DNA of 64,000 nucleotides from an uncultured Anaeroplasmataceae bacterium (GCA_934229535.1 CAKQDS010000003.1:52060-116059), one strand, 5' to 3'. Shown: positions 42,835 to 52,583, counted from the first letter of the stretch. Translations and numbers: made by a program. Notes: generated by a model not told the origin, from the letters alone.

Positions 42835-43694
42835 CATATGAAGTTGCAACCCTAGAGGAATATGGCTTTAAGGACCATAAAGCACTAAAGATTATCTGGC
42901 ACGTTTTAAGAGTAATACTTATTGCCTTTGCTATTTTTATGCTATATGCAGCGATAGTTATTATAGCTATGCAATCATTTAATAAAAGTAATGATATAAC
43001 TAAGTTTACAGGCTTTACATTTGATAATTATATTCATATGTTTGATAAAAAAAGCTTAACTGATTCAATTAAGAATACTTTCTTAACTTCAATTATGGCT
43101 GTTTTAATTTCGACGATATGTGGTACATTGATAGCTATAGGATTATATTATTTACCATCAAAATATCGTCAAAAAATATTATTACTTAATAATATTCCCC
43201 TATTAAATGCTGATATTGTTACTGGTATTTCAATAATGTTGATTTTTTCGATGCTTTTACCAGTATTTCCTTACATATTTGGTTTTGGAACATTACTTAT
43301 TGCACATATTTTCTTTACTTTACCTTATATTATTTTGTCAGTTTTGCCAAAAATGAAAGAGATTGATAAGGATATGCTAAACGCATCATTAGATTTAGGA
43401 ATTAAGCCGTTTAAGTCTTTAATTAAGGTTATTGTTCCTGCTGTTAAGGGTGGAATATTTAGTGGAATGGTTTTAGCATTCACAATAAGCTTTGAAGACT
43501 TCGTTGTTGGTTATTTTACAACAGGAAATGGCTTTTCAACAATGTCTATTTGGATTTATTCTTCAATTGGTAGAAAGAGCCTATATCCTGGTGTTTATGC
43601 ATTCTCTACAGTTTTAACGTTTATATCAATGCTTTGTATTGTTTTATATAATTTATGGAAAGGAAGAAAAGGTAATGTTAAAAAAGTTAAATAA
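42831..43694 (+). CDS. potC: Spermidine/putrescine ABC transporter permease PotC
   Basis: A 287-residue permease with about six transmembrane helices and the EAA loop LNASLDLGIKPFKSLIKVIVPAVKGG. The start overlaps the potB stop (ATGA). An N-terminal cytosolic extension of ~25 residues precedes the first helix. Its end overlaps potD by 20 bp. Confidence 0.92.
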   Translation: MTYEVATLEEYGFKDHKALKIIWHVLRVILIAFAIFMLYAAIVIIAMQSFNKSNDITKFTGFTFDNYIHMFDKKSLTDSIKNTFLTSIMAVLISTICGTLIAIGLYYLPSKYRQKILLLNNIPLLNADIVTGISIMLIFSMLLPVFPYIFGFGTLLIAHIFFTLPYIILSVLPKMKEIDKDMLNASLDLGIKPFKSLIKVIVPAVKGGIFSGMVLAFTISFEDFVVGYFTTGNGFSTMSIWIYSSIGRKSLYPGVYAFSTVLTFISMLCIVLYNLWKGRKGNVKKVK

Positions 43695-44928
43695 TTTATT
43701 TTTAATTATTTGCTTCCTAATTCTTATTACTGGCTGTAGAAGCAAGAGTACCCTTCTTTTCTTAAACTGGGGCGAATATATTGATGAGGACTTAATCACT
43801 GAATTTGAAAACCAATATAATTGTACTGTAGTAATGGATTTGGCAGATTCTAATGAGGCTTTTTATTCAAAGGTTAGTAGTGGTACAACTGTTTATGATG
43901 TTGTTGCGCCTTCAGATTATATGGTAATAAAAATGAAGAGAAATGATTTATTATCAGAAATTGATTTTTCAAAGTTATCTAATTATAATCAGGATAACCT
44001 GTTGGTTGGCGTTAAGGGAATAATTTCAAAAATGAATGAAAAAGAACAAAATATTGATAATTATTTTGTTCCTTATCTATGGGGTACATGGGGTATAATG
44101 TATTCAACTAAAAAAGAAGGCTTAAAGGAAGCCGTTGTTAATAACAAGAATGAATGGGCTTCATTGTTTGATAGAAGTAGTCTTCCTATGAATACAAAGC
44201 TTGCAATGTATGATTCTAATCAGCATGCTTATTATGCAGCTTGTAAATATCTCGGATTAGATAATAATATAGAATTGACTAATGAAGATTTAGATAAAAT
44301 TTATGAGCTTATTAAAAACGTTAATTATAATGCCCGTGGAACTGATGATTTAAAGAAGAAGATTGCTGCTGAAAATTTGGATTTGGGCTTTATGTGGACA
44401 GGTGATTTCTTATATTATTATTGTGAGCGAATTGCTGAGGTTGCCTATAATGCCTACAATGATAATTCAAACATAAATATAATAGAAATGATTCAATCAT
44501 TAGTAGATAATGATACATATACATTTAATAATAAAGTATATCAAGTCGGTTTTGATATGTTTATTCCCAATGATACAATTGCTTTTTGTGATAATTTGGT
44601 TATTACTAAAAAGGCAGCTCACAAGGATTTAGCACATAAGTTTATTGATTATATGTGCCAAGCCCAGAGTGCATTTAAAAATGCTTATTATGTTGTTTAT
44701 GATACACCATTTAAAAATGTTTATGATGAAATTGTCGCACTTGAGGATTCAAATATTGATGATGTTGATCAAGATTTACTTTATGATATTGCAATAGGGT
44801 ATGGTTATAATAAATATTATCCCAAAACAGTTAATAATGAAAATGGTTATAAGGGTGATATATTAGCACCATTTGATAGAAAATATATTAATAAAATTAA
44901 TGCTATTTTTAATAATGCTAGATTTTAA
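43675..44928 (+). CDS. potD: Spermidine/putrescine-binding lipoprotein PotD
   Basis: A 417-residue solute-binding lipoprotein. The signal MLKKLNNLFLIICFLILITGC ends in a lipobox Cys. The PotD/PotF pattern LLFLNWGEYIDEDLITEFENQ, YDVVAPSDYMV and WGTWGIMYST is clear. It captures polyamines outside the membrane. ATG 43675 lies in the end of potC. The protein is longer than typical PotD (~350) because of an insertion in the second half. A strong terminator follows. Confidence 0.93.
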   Translation: MLKKLNNLFLIICFLILITGCRSKSTLLFLNWGEYIDEDLITEFENQYNCTVVMDLADSNEAFYSKVSSGTTVYDVVAPSDYMVIKMKRNDLLSEIDFSKLSNYNQDNLLVGVKGIISKMNEKEQNIDNYFVPYLWGTWGIMYSTKKEGLKEAVVNNKNEWASLFDRSSLPMNTKLAMYDSNQHAYYAACKYLGLDNNIELTNEDLDKIYELIKNVNYNARGTDDLKKKIAAENLDLGFMWTGDFLYYYCERIAEVAYNAYNDNSNINIIEMIQSLVDNDTYTFNNKVYQVGFDMFIPNDTIAFCDNLVITKKAAHKDLAHKFIDYMCQAQSAFKNAYYVVYDTPFKNVYDEIVALEDSNIDDVDQDLLYDIAIGYGYNKYYPKTVNNENGYKGDILAPFDRKYINKINAIFNNARF

Positions 44929-44954
44929 AGGAAGAATGTAATCTTCCTTTTTTT
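44927..44954 (+). terminator. Terminator of the pot operon
   Basis: Perfect 9-bp stem AAAGGAAGA / TCTTCCTTT with a 6-nt loop and T-run; the 5' arm begins in the TAA stop. Confidence 0.9.
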
Positions 44955-44957
44955 GGC

Positions 44958-44990
44958 AAAAAAAAGAACCTCTATTATATCAAGAGATTC
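44958..44990 (-). terminator. Terminator of the glgA-glgC operon (minus strand)
   Basis: On the minus strand, GAATCTCT / AGAGGTTC (8 bp, one G-U), 9-nt loop, then eight T residues. Confidence 0.88.
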
Positions 44991-45000
44991 CTTTTTTATA

Positions 45001-46230
45001 TTATTTAAGTGTTTCACCACTATGAATATGTAAATCTTTAATTGTTGATGGATCTAAGGAAGAGAAGATTCTTACGTTTCTTTCAATAATTAAGCCATCA
45101 GGTAAATGTAGCTTTTTACCAATAACATTATGTCCTGAACTTAATACCTTAGGATTGTCCTTATTGGCTGTATAATCATTTCCTGTACCGATTATTGAAT
45201 TGTTACCAATTGTTGTGTTTTTATCAATAATTGTATTCTCAATATAGCAATTTTCACCAATTACAACGTCATTAAGAATAACACTATCCTTTAAAACACT
45301 ACCTTTGCCAACTCTAACACCTGGTGAAAGAACGCAGTTATCAACAGTACCGTTAATTAAGCATCCATTTGATAATAATGAAGTATTAACTTTAGCATTT
45401 TCACCAACCTTAACTGGTGGTAAATCTTCTGAACGAGTATAAATCTTCCAGCTATTGTCATATAAATCTAATGAACAATCATGACAAAGCTCAAGATTTG
45501 CTTCAATATATGAATCATATGTTCCAACATCCTTCCAGTAATCATAATATTCATAAGCGAATACGCGCTTATTATTAATCATATCAGGAATAATGTGCTT
45601 ACCAAAATCAAGATCCTCAATTTCAGGATGTGCTTCAATTGCCTCAATTAATGCTTTAGTTGAGAATACATAAATACCCATTGATGCCTTATTTGATTTT
45701 GGCTCTTTTGGCTTTTCTACGAAATTCTTAATTCTTAAGTTTTGGTCTGTCTCTAAAACACCAAATCTTGACGCTTCCTCAATTGGAACGATTTTAGCAG
45801 CAATTGTTAGATCTGCACCTGTTTGCTTATGTTGTTCAATCATCTTTGAGTAATCCATTTTATAAATATGATCACCTGAAAGAATCAAAACATATTCTGC
45901 AGCATAACGCTTAACGAATTCTAGATTTTTTCTTACAGCATCAGCTGTTCCTTCATACCAAGAACGATTTGGCTGAAGAAGAGTAACAAAACTATCTCTT
46001 CGGTCAAGGTCCCATGGCTTTCCAACACCAATGTGTTCATTTAATGATAACGGTAAATATTGAGTTAATATGCCAATTTGAAATATTCCAGAATTAGTGC
46101 AATTTGACAATGCAAAGTCAATAATTCTAAATTTACCAGCGAATGGTACTGCGGGTTTACTTCTTTTTTCTGATAATATGTCTAAGCGAGAACCACGTCC
46201 ACCCGCTAAGATTAAAGCCAAAGTTTCCAT
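45001..46230 (-). CDS. glgC: Glucose-1-phosphate adenylyltransferase
   Basis: A 409-residue ADP-glucose pyrophosphorylase. The nucleotidyl-transfer motif LILAGGRGSRL is followed by SKPAVPFAGKFRIIDF, LSGDHIYKMDY and a C-terminal left-handed beta-helix with hexapeptide repeats. It makes ADP-glucose from glucose 1-phosphate and ATP, the committed step of glycogen synthesis. GGAGGAATAAA precedes the start. It follows glgA by 10 bp. No glgD paralogue, glgB or glgP lies in the window. Confidence 0.97.
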   Translation of the reverse strand: METLALILAGGRGSRLDILSEKRSKPAVPFAGKFRIIDFALSNCTNSGIFQIGILTQYLPLSLNEHIGVGKPWDLDRRDSFVTLLQPNRSWYEGTADAVRKNLEFVKRYAAEYVLILSGDHIYKMDYSKMIEQHKQTGADLTIAAKIVPIEEASRFGVLETDQNLRIKNFVEKPKEPKSNKASMGIYVFSTKALIEAIEAHPEIEDLDFGKHIIPDMINNKRVFAYEYYDYWKDVGTYDSYIEANLELCHDCSLDLYDNSWKIYTRSEDLPPVKVGENAKVNTSLLSNGCLINGTVDNCVLSPGVRVGKGSVLKDSVILNDVVIGENCYIENTIIDKNTTIGNNSIIGTGNDYTANKDNPKVLSSGHNVIGKKLHLPDGLIIERNVRIFSSLDPSTIKDLHIHSGETLK

Positions 46231-46240
46231 TTTATTCCTC

Positions 46241-47650
46241 CTATAACTTTTTATACAAATCTATGTATGCTTGGGCTGATTTATTCCAGCTATAGTCTTT
46301 GTCCATAGCTTGTTTAACTAAATTTTTCAATGCTGCTTTATCATTATATGTGTCAATCGCAAAGAACATAACATCCTTAAAATTGAAGGCATTATAATTT
46401 GTAAAGCTGAATCCAGTTCCTTTACCATTATATTTGTTATATGGTTCAACTGTATCTTTTAAACCACCTGTTTCTCTTACAAGAGGTAATGTTCCATAGC
46501 GCATTGCAATCATTTGTCCTAATCCACATGGCTCGAATTTTGATGGCATCAAGAAGATGTCAGCACCTGCGTATATTTTTTGGGCAACATCGTCGCTATA
46601 ACCAATGTAGCATTTAAATCTATTTGGATATCTTTGGGCCATAGCATTAAAATAATCTTCATATTTTTTATCGCCACTACCCATAAGAATAAAATTAGCA
46701 TTACTATAATTTATTACATCCTCTAAAATAGGCATAAATAAATCGATTCCTTTTTGGTCAACTAATCTAGAAACTAAACCAAATAATGGAGCATCTAAAT
46801 CAGGATATAGACCAAATTGCTCTAAAAGAGCCTTTTTATTTTTTTCTTTACCAACTGTTACAGTAGAAGAATCATAATTATAGAATAAATGATGATCCGT
46901 TTTAGGATTATATTTATTAATGTCGATACCATTTATAATTCCATAGAAGTCATAATACCTTAAGCCAAGCATATCATTTAAGCCATAACTATATTCTGGG
47001 GTTAAAACTTCATTTTTATAGGTTGGGCTTACAGTTGTTACAACACCTGTCTCCATAATGGCACATTTCATAAAATTAAGTGCACCATTAAATTCTAAAG
47101 AATTAGAATAAGGTAAAAATAAAATTTTTAGTAAATCCATTGAATATTGACCTTGATATTGAATATTATGGATACTAAACATAGTTTTTACATTTGTATA
47201 ATAGCCGTAAAACTGATAATTGCTTTTAATGATATAAGGAATTAATCCTGTTTGCCAGTCGTTACAATGAAGAACATCTGGATAAAAATTAATAACCTTA
47301 ATTGCTTCTAACACTGCAAAATCAAAATAAGCAAATCTTTCACCATCGTCATCATAGCCATATAAACTATCTCTTCCAAAATATCTTTCATTATCAATGA
47401 AATAGTAGGTAATTCCATTAGAGACAGCTTGCATAACACCAACATATTCTTGACGATTGTTTATTCTAACATAAGCATAGCCACAATAAGAAGCAATATT
47501 TTTCTCTTTAATTTTTTTGTAATAAGGCATTATTACTCTAACATCACATCCATTTTCCTTTAGTGACTGTGGAAGTGCACCAATTACATCAGCAAGTCCT
47601 CCTGTTTTTGCATAAGGAGCACCCTCACTGGCGCATATTAATATTTTCAT
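46241..47650 (-). CDS. glgA: Glycogen synthase
   Basis: A 469-residue GT5 glycogen synthase that transfers glucose from ADP-glucose to glycogen. ADP-glucose-binding KTGGLADV is at the N-terminus, and the C-terminal PSKFEPCGLGQMIAMRYGTLPLVRETGGL contains the E-x7-E-like retaining site. The start at ATG 47650 follows AAGGTGAG; a TTG at 47665 is less likely. First gene of the glgA-glgC unit, read from the promoter with a cre-like site just upstream. Confidence 0.96.
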   Translation of the reverse strand: MKILICASEGAPYAKTGGLADVIGALPQSLKENGCDVRVIMPYYKKIKEKNIASYCGYAYVRINNRQEYVGVMQAVSNGITYYFIDNERYFGRDSLYGYDDDGERFAYFDFAVLEAIKVINFYPDVLHCNDWQTGLIPYIIKSNYQFYGYYTNVKTMFSIHNIQYQGQYSMDLLKILFLPYSNSLEFNGALNFMKCAIMETGVVTTVSPTYKNEVLTPEYSYGLNDMLGLRYYDFYGIINGIDINKYNPKTDHHLFYNYDSSTVTVGKEKNKKALLEQFGLYPDLDAPLFGLVSRLVDQKGIDLFMPILEDVINYSNANFILMGSGDKKYEDYFNAMAQRYPNRFKCYIGYSDDVAQKIYAGADIFLMPSKFEPCGLGQMIAMRYGTLPLVRETGGLKDTVEPYNKYNGKGTGFSFTNYNAFNFKDVMFFAIDTYNDKAALKNLVKQAMDKDYSWNKSAQAYIDLYKKL

Positions 47651-47695
47651 GCTCTCACCTTTCAATTCTTAAATATGTAAAATTTCATCATTAAT

Positions 47696-47724
47696 ATTAT
47701 AGCAAATGATAAGCGCTTTCTCAA
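47696..47724 (-). promoter_or_regulatory. glgAC promoter with cre-like operator in the spacer
   Basis: On the minus strand, TTGAGA (47719-47724), 17 bp spacer and TATAAT (47696-47701) preceded by TGC. The spacer holds AGAAAGCGCTTATC (47709-47722), a near-palindrome with the AAAGCGCTT core of cre sites. Binding there would block polymerase. Inferred glucose repression by CcpA; no ccpA gene is in the window. Confidence 0.75.
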
Positions 47725-47803
47725 GAAAAAATGAAAAAATGCTGTAAAAAAATGTTTTATTAAATATGATAAAGAAAAAATATGGAAAAAGTAAAAAAAT
47801 CAA

Positions 47804-47832
47804 TTTACATAATAATAAAATAATGATATAAT
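47804..47832 (+). promoter_or_regulatory. Promoter of the thioredoxin-like gene
   Basis: TTTACA (47804-47809), 17 bp spacer, TATAAT (47827-47832) preceded by TGA. Confidence 0.75.
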
Positions 47833-47883
47833 AAATGGGTACAACGATATAAAAATATCTTTTCTAGAAGGGATTTAATATAA

Positions 47884-48480
47884 ATGAGAGCAAATACAAA
47901 AACTAAATCTAAAAATACAAAGACAAAATTTAATTGGACTAAAGAATTAATATTTTTAATTATTGGTCTTGTGGCAATGATAGTTGTTACAATAGTACTA
48001 GCATTACCAAGCGATACTAAGAAAATTTATAATAAGTATACTGAAGCTGGCGCTTCACTTGATAGTGATCATGTATATAGCACAATTAATTACAAGAAGT
48101 TGAAGAAAAACATTGCATCGCAAGGTGAAAATGATGTATTCTATGTATTTTATGGTTCTACATCATGTTCAAATTGTGTTAGTGCTATTCAAACAATAAA
48201 TACCGCAGCAAAGAATTTTGAAATTGATAAGGTTTATTATTTTGATGCTACCTTTATTGATTCAGTTGAGGATAAGGAAAATGCTGAGTTCTTAGCAGAC
48301 GTTGATAAGAAGGAAGTTGAACTTGGTGGTGTTGATTTATTAAGCTATCCTGCAATTTGGGTTTTCAAGGGTGGAAAGTTAGCTTTTACAACTGATTCAT
48401 ATAAAGCAACTGATAGTTCTACAACAATTGAAGGAACTTGGAAGCTTGCTGCATACCATGTATTTGGTACTAAATGGTAA
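47884..48480 (+). CDS. Membrane-anchored thioredoxin-like protein
   Basis: A 198-residue protein. A basic N-terminus is followed by one transmembrane helix (~residues 20-40). The outer domain carries a Cys-x-x-Cys (Cys95, Cys98) in FYGSTSCSNC, plus a later LLSYPAIWVFKGG with the cis-Pro typical of thioredoxin folds. Likely a thiol-disulfide oxidoreductase at the cell surface. The partner is unknown. AGAAGGG precedes the start. A hairpin follows at 48492. Confidence 0.8.
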   Translation: MRANTKTKSKNTKTKFNWTKELIFLIIGLVAMIVVTIVLALPSDTKKIYNKYTEAGASLDSDHVYSTINYKKLKKNIASQGENDVFYVFYGSTSCSNCVSAIQTINTAAKNFEIDKVYYFDATFIDSVEDKENAEFLADVDKKEVELGGVDLLSYPAIWVFKGGKLAFTTDSYKATDSSTTIEGTWKLAAYHVFGTKW

Positions 48481-48491
48481 AATAAGAAACG

Positions 48492-48526
48492 AAAACTGAG
48501 ATTGATTTTAGATTGGTCTCAGTTTT
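48492..48526 (+). terminator. Hairpin terminator before argS
   Basis: AAAACTGAGA / TCTCAGTTTT (10 bp, extendable with two G-U pairs) and a 15-nt loop. The T tail is only TTTT, so it may be inefficient. Confidence 0.6.
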
Positions 48527-48549
48527 AAAACTATTATAGGAGTTATTTT

Positions 48550-50250
48550 ATGATACAACAAATCAAACTAGAAATTAAAAAATATTTAGAAAAATATTAT
48601 TTAGAAAAATATCAAACAGCAATAAATATTATTGTTGAGGAGCCAAAGAAGGCTGAACTTGGTGATATTTCTATTCCCATGTTTAGTGTTGTTAAAACCT
48701 TACATAAGCCTTTGCCTGAGATTACAAGTGAGGTTAAAGAGGCTTTAATAAATAATTTTAAGGTTATTGATTCTATTAATGTTATGGGTGCTTTTGTTAA
48801 TATTATGATTAATAAAAGTGAATTTGCAAATGAAGTAATTAATACTATCTTAAGCGAACAAGAAAATTATGGAAATAAGGATATTGGTAAGGATGAAACA
48901 ATTGTTTTAGATTATTCATCACCAAATATTGCTAAAAGCTTTTCTGTTGGCCATCTACGTTCAACAATGATTGGTAATTCAGTTAAATTAATATTACAAA
49001 AATGCGGCTATAAAACTGTTTCAATTAATTATTTAGGTGATTGGGGTACTCAATTTGGTAAGATGATTGTAGCTTATAAGCTTTGGGGAAATAAAGAAGA
49101 AATAATGAGAGACCCAATTAATAATCTTACGGCCTTATATGTTAAATTTCACGATGAGGCTGCAAAAAATCCAAAGCTTGATGATGAGGCTAGAGAGGTT
49201 TTTAGAGAACTTGAGCTTGGAAATAAAGAATATTTAGAGCTTTGGAAGTGGATTAGAGAAGAATCATTAAAGGAAAGTGCTCAAATCTATGACTTACTTG
49301 AGGTTAAATTTGATTCTTATAATGGTGAAGCTTACTATAATGATAAAATGGAGCCTGTTGTAGATGAATTAAGAGAAAAAAATCTACTTGTGACGGATCA
49401 AGGTGCTCAAATTGTTGATTTGGGTGACGATATGCCTCCAGCTTTAATTAAAAGAGCTGATGGTGGTTCATTATATATTACTAGAGATTTAGCTGCTGTT
49501 TTTATTAGAAAAAATGATTATCATTTTACTAAGATGCTTTATGTTGTTGGAAATGAACAAAAGCTTCATTTTGAGCAACTAAGACGATTAATAACTAAAA
49601 TGGGTTATGATTTTGCTGATAACATTGAGCATATTGGTTTTGGTTTATATTTGACTAATGGTAAAAAGATGTCAACAAGACGTGGTAAGGTTGTAAAGCT
49701 ATATGACGTTTTACAGCAAGCTATTGATTTAGCCTATAAAGCAATTGACCAAAAGAATCCAACCTTGGAAAATAAGGATGAAATTGCTAGAAAGGTTGGA
49801 GTTGCGGCAATTGTATTTGGTGATTTAAAGAATCAAAGAGAGCTTGATATTGAATTTAATTTGGAATCAAGTGTTCAATTTGAAGGCCAAACCGGACCAT
49901 ATTTACAATACACAGGTGTTAGAATTGCTTCAATTTTAAAGGATAAAGATCTTGACTTAAGTAAAATTAATGCCAAGATTTATGAAAAACCTCATTATTT
50001 TGAATTAGTTAAGCTTTTATCTAACTTTGGTAGTGTTGTTGAAAAGGCTGCACTTGATAGAACTCCATCTGTTATTGCAAAATATTTATTATCACTTGCT
50101 CAAAGCTTTAACAAATTTTATTCTATAGAAAAAATTAATGCTAGTGAAGATGATGTTCGTAATACAAATTTTGCTCTAGCTAAATGTGTTAGAATTGTAT
50201 TAAATGAAGGGTTAAGATTACTTGGTATCCATTACCTAGATCAAATGTAG
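48550..50250 (+). CDS. argS: Arginyl-tRNA synthetase
   Basis: A 566-residue class I aminoacyl-tRNA synthetase that charges tRNA-Arg. The HIGH-equivalent is SVGH at residues 132-135 within SSPNIAKSFSVGHLRST, where most ArgRS have HVGH. The KMSKS-equivalent is KMST (373-376) followed by RRG. The N-terminal additional domain and the C-terminal DALR anticodon domain are present. AGGAG precedes the start. It is followed after 4 bp by a membrane protein gene. Confidence 0.97.
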   Translation: MIQQIKLEIKKYLEKYYLEKYQTAINIIVEEPKKAELGDISIPMFSVVKTLHKPLPEITSEVKEALINNFKVIDSINVMGAFVNIMINKSEFANEVINTILSEQENYGNKDIGKDETIVLDYSSPNIAKSFSVGHLRSTMIGNSVKLILQKCGYKTVSINYLGDWGTQFGKMIVAYKLWGNKEEIMRDPINNLTALYVKFHDEAAKNPKLDDEAREVFRELELGNKEYLELWKWIREESLKESAQIYDLLEVKFDSYNGEAYYNDKMEPVVDELREKNLLVTDQGAQIVDLGDDMPPALIKRADGGSLYITRDLAAVFIRKNDYHFTKMLYVVGNEQKLHFEQLRRLITKMGYDFADNIEHIGFGLYLTNGKKMSTRRGKVVKLYDVLQQAIDLAYKAIDQKNPTLENKDEIARKVGVAAIVFGDLKNQRELDIEFNLESSVQFEGQTGPYLQYTGVRIASILKDKDLDLSKINAKIYEKPHYFELVKLLSNFGSVVEKAALDRTPSVIAKYLLSLAQSFNKFYSIEKINASEDDVRNTNFALAKCVRIVLNEGLRLLGIHYLDQM

Positions 50251-50254
50251 AAAA

Positions 50255-51301
50255 ATGCAAACTAAAAAGGGAATGGTTAAATACTTTATCTTAATTATCT
50301 CTATAGCTGTATTCATTGGTGTTTTTATCTTCTCATTTAATGATATAAATGCCATATTTGAGGTATTAAGAGAAGCAAATTATAAATATGTTTTATATGC
50401 ATTTTTATTCTTGATAATATATATACTTTTATTACCAATTTCGATGTTGGTCATTTTATATGGAAAAAAAGAAAATATCAAGTTTATTGATGCATACAAT
50501 ATAGTTGCAAGTGAGTTTTTCTTTAGGGGTGTCACACCATTTAATGCAGGTGGTGAACCTTTCCAAATTTACGGCTTTAATTGCTGTAATGTTAAAACAA
50601 GTAGAGCAACATCAGTTGTTTTAATGAATTTTGCTGTATTTCAGGTTTTAACAAATGTTTTGTGTTTTTTAGCATTTGGTATTTATTATAATAAAATTTA
50701 TGCTACTCTTAGTAATTATTTTTATATAATTATTATTGGCTTTGTTGTAAATATATTTACTATGATATTCTTGTTTTTTGCAATGAGTAAAAAGATGGGT
50801 GGCATAGCAATTAGATTTTGTAATTGGCTAGGAAGTAAAAAACTTTTTAAAAGGCTTCTAACAGAAAAAAGACTTGCTAGTCTTGATCAATATTTTTTAG
50901 ATATGGCAAATGCTTCGCATGAATTAATAAAGCAATGGCCAATTATGCTTTTATGTGGATTTGTTAAATTAATTAGTTTATTGGCATATAATGCTATACC
51001 TTATTTTGTTTTTAAAGCAATTGGCGTTGATCTAAGTACTAGTCAAATAGTGTTTGTTACTATGATGACTATTTTTGCAATGACAGTGCTTATTTGGGTA
51101 CCAACTCCTGGTGCATCAGGAGGAATTGAATTTGTTTTCACAATTATATTTGCTTCACTAGGTGCGACAGGTGCCAAAGCAGTTAGTGGTATGCTAATAT
51201 GGAGACTTTTAACATATTATTTCTTACTAATATATGGATTTATATGTTATTTAGTTTTCACAAATAGGAGAAAGAAGTATGAAAATAGGAATATTTACTG
51301 A
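50255..51301 (+). CDS. Lysylphosphatidylglycerol synthase TM region / flippase-like protein (UPF0104)
   Basis: A 348-residue membrane protein with about eight transmembrane helices. The pattern FRGVTPFNAGGEPFQIY and the late PTPGASGGIE are characteristic of the UPF0104/LPG synthase TM family, which includes putative lipid flippases. It overlaps a glycolipid glycosyltransferase gene by 23 bp, suggesting it moves or helps make the glycolipid. Only a weak ribosome binding site is present; the gene begins 4 bp after argS. Confidence 0.88.
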   Translation: MQTKKGMVKYFILIISIAVFIGVFIFSFNDINAIFEVLREANYKYVLYAFLFLIIYILLLPISMLVILYGKKENIKFIDAYNIVASEFFFRGVTPFNAGGEPFQIYGFNCCNVKTSRATSVVLMNFAVFQVLTNVLCFLAFGIYYNKIYATLSNYFYIIIIGFVVNIFTMIFLFFAMSKKMGGIAIRFCNWLGSKKLFKRLLTEKRLASLDQYFLDMANASHELIKQWPIMLLCGFVKLISLLAYNAIPYFVFKAIGVDLSTSQIVFVTMMTIFAMTVLIWVPTPGASGGIEFVFTIIFASLGATGAKAVSGMLIWRLLTYYFLLIYGFICYLVFTNRRKKYENRNIY

Positions 51302-52469
51302 TGCTTATACTCCAGCAATCAGTGGTGTAGTTACATCGATTAAAATGCTTGCTGAAGGTCTTAGAGCTAATGGTCATGAGGTATATATTTTTACAACAAA
51401 GTTGGATATGCCTACTGAAAATTCAAATGAAATAGATTCAAAATATGTTGTTAGATTTAAGGCACTCGATTTACCTTTTAAAGCTTTAAGTGGATATAGA
51501 TTTTCTATGAAGCTTAATCATAAGGCTAATTATGTAAAAAAACATTATAAGCTTGATATAATTCATATTCAAACAGAATTTTCTATGGGAAAATTGGGTA
51601 TAAAGGTAGCAAAAAAGATGAACATTCCATATGTTTATACCTTCCATACGATGTATGAAGAATATTTACCATATGTATCTAAGGTTATAGATAAATATTT
51701 TCATAAGTCTTTCTTTTCAGTTCTTAAAAAGATGTTTATTACCCCTATCAATAAAAATGCAAAGGTTATCATTGTTCCAACAAAAAAGGTCTTTGATCAG
51801 CATGATAATTATTTATTAACAGGTGATATTAGAATAGTACCTACTGGTCTTGATTTAGATAAATTTAAGGTAGAGGTTTCTAACAGTGAATTAATACAAT
51901 TAAGAGCTAAGTTTGATATTAAGGATGATACTTTTATTTTCTTATCATTAGGAAGACTTTCAAAGGAAAAATCAATTGATATAGTTATCCGTGCATTTGC
52001 AAATGGTCAAAGAGGAAAAAATAGTGTTTTATTAATTGTTGGTGATGGTCCAGCAGCTGCTGGACTTAAGGATTTAGCTGAAAAACTTGAAATTGAAAGC
52101 CAAGTTATTTTTGTTGGCTTTGTTGATTGGCAAGATACAATTAAATACTATAAATTAGGCGATATTTTTGTAAATGCATCTAAGTCTGAAACTCAAGGAT
52201 TAACATATATTGAGGCTTTAGCATCATCTCTTCCAGTTTTAGTACAAAATGATGAATGCTTATTAGATGTAGTTTATAATGATTATAATGGGTTTTTATT
52301 TGATGGAGAAATAGAACTTGCTTCTATAATGAATGACATTGAAAAAAATAAAGACAAAATTGCAAATTTAAAGAAAAATTGCCCTAAATCAGTTGAAAAA
52401 TTTTCTAAAATATGTTATGCTAATAGCGTTCAACAAATTTATTTGGACGCGTTAAATAAAAAGGAGTAG
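51279..52469 (+). CDS. GT4 glycosyltransferase (diacylglycerol glucosyltransferase type)
   Basis: A 396-residue GT4 enzyme. The N-terminus MKIGIFTDAYTPAISGVVTSI is the diagnostic start of 1,2-diacylglycerol 3-glucosyltransferases. Further motifs are HIQTEF, FHTMYEEYLPY, and ESETQGLTYIEAL with the E-x7-E site. It makes a membrane glycolipid from UDP-glucose and diacylglycerol, an anchor for lipoteichoic acid in many Firmicutes. Coupled to the UPF0104 gene. A tRNA-Leu gene starts 15 bp after its stop. Confidence 0.9.
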   Translation: MKIGIFTDAYTPAISGVVTSIKMLAEGLRANGHEVYIFTTKLDMPTENSNEIDSKYVVRFKALDLPFKALSGYRFSMKLNHKANYVKKHYKLDIIHIQTEFSMGKLGIKVAKKMNIPYVYTFHTMYEEYLPYVSKVIDKYFHKSFFSVLKKMFITPINKNAKVIIVPTKKVFDQHDNYLLTGDIRIVPTGLDLDKFKVEVSNSELIQLRAKFDIKDDTFIFLSLGRLSKEKSIDIVIRAFANGQRGKNSVLLIVGDGPAAAGLKDLAEKLEIESQVIFVGFVDWQDTIKYYKLGDIFVNASKSETQGLTYIEALASSLPVLVQNDECLLDVVYNDYNGFLFDGEIELASIMNDIEKNKDKIANLKKNCPKSVEKFSKICYANSVQQIYLDALNKKE

Positions 52470-52483
52470 TTATGCTCCCAAAC

Positions 52484-52569
52484 GGGGGAGTGGTGAAACG
52501 GTAGACACGGTGGACTCAAAATCCACTGCCGTGAAAAGCGTGTGGGTTCGAATCCCATCTCCCCTACCA
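52484..52569 (+). tRNA. tRNA-Leu (anticodon CAA)
   Basis: An 86-nt tRNA with a long variable arm. Acceptor GGGGGAG pairs with CTCCCCT (G-U at 1-72), the anticodon stem GTGGA/TCCAC bears the loop CTCAAAA with anticodon CAA at 52517-52519, the T-loop is TTCGAAT, and the encoded CCA ends at 52569. It reads UUG leucine codons. Followed by a terminator and by the accessory region. Confidence 0.97.
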
Positions 52570-52583
52570 TAATAGTAGAATAG

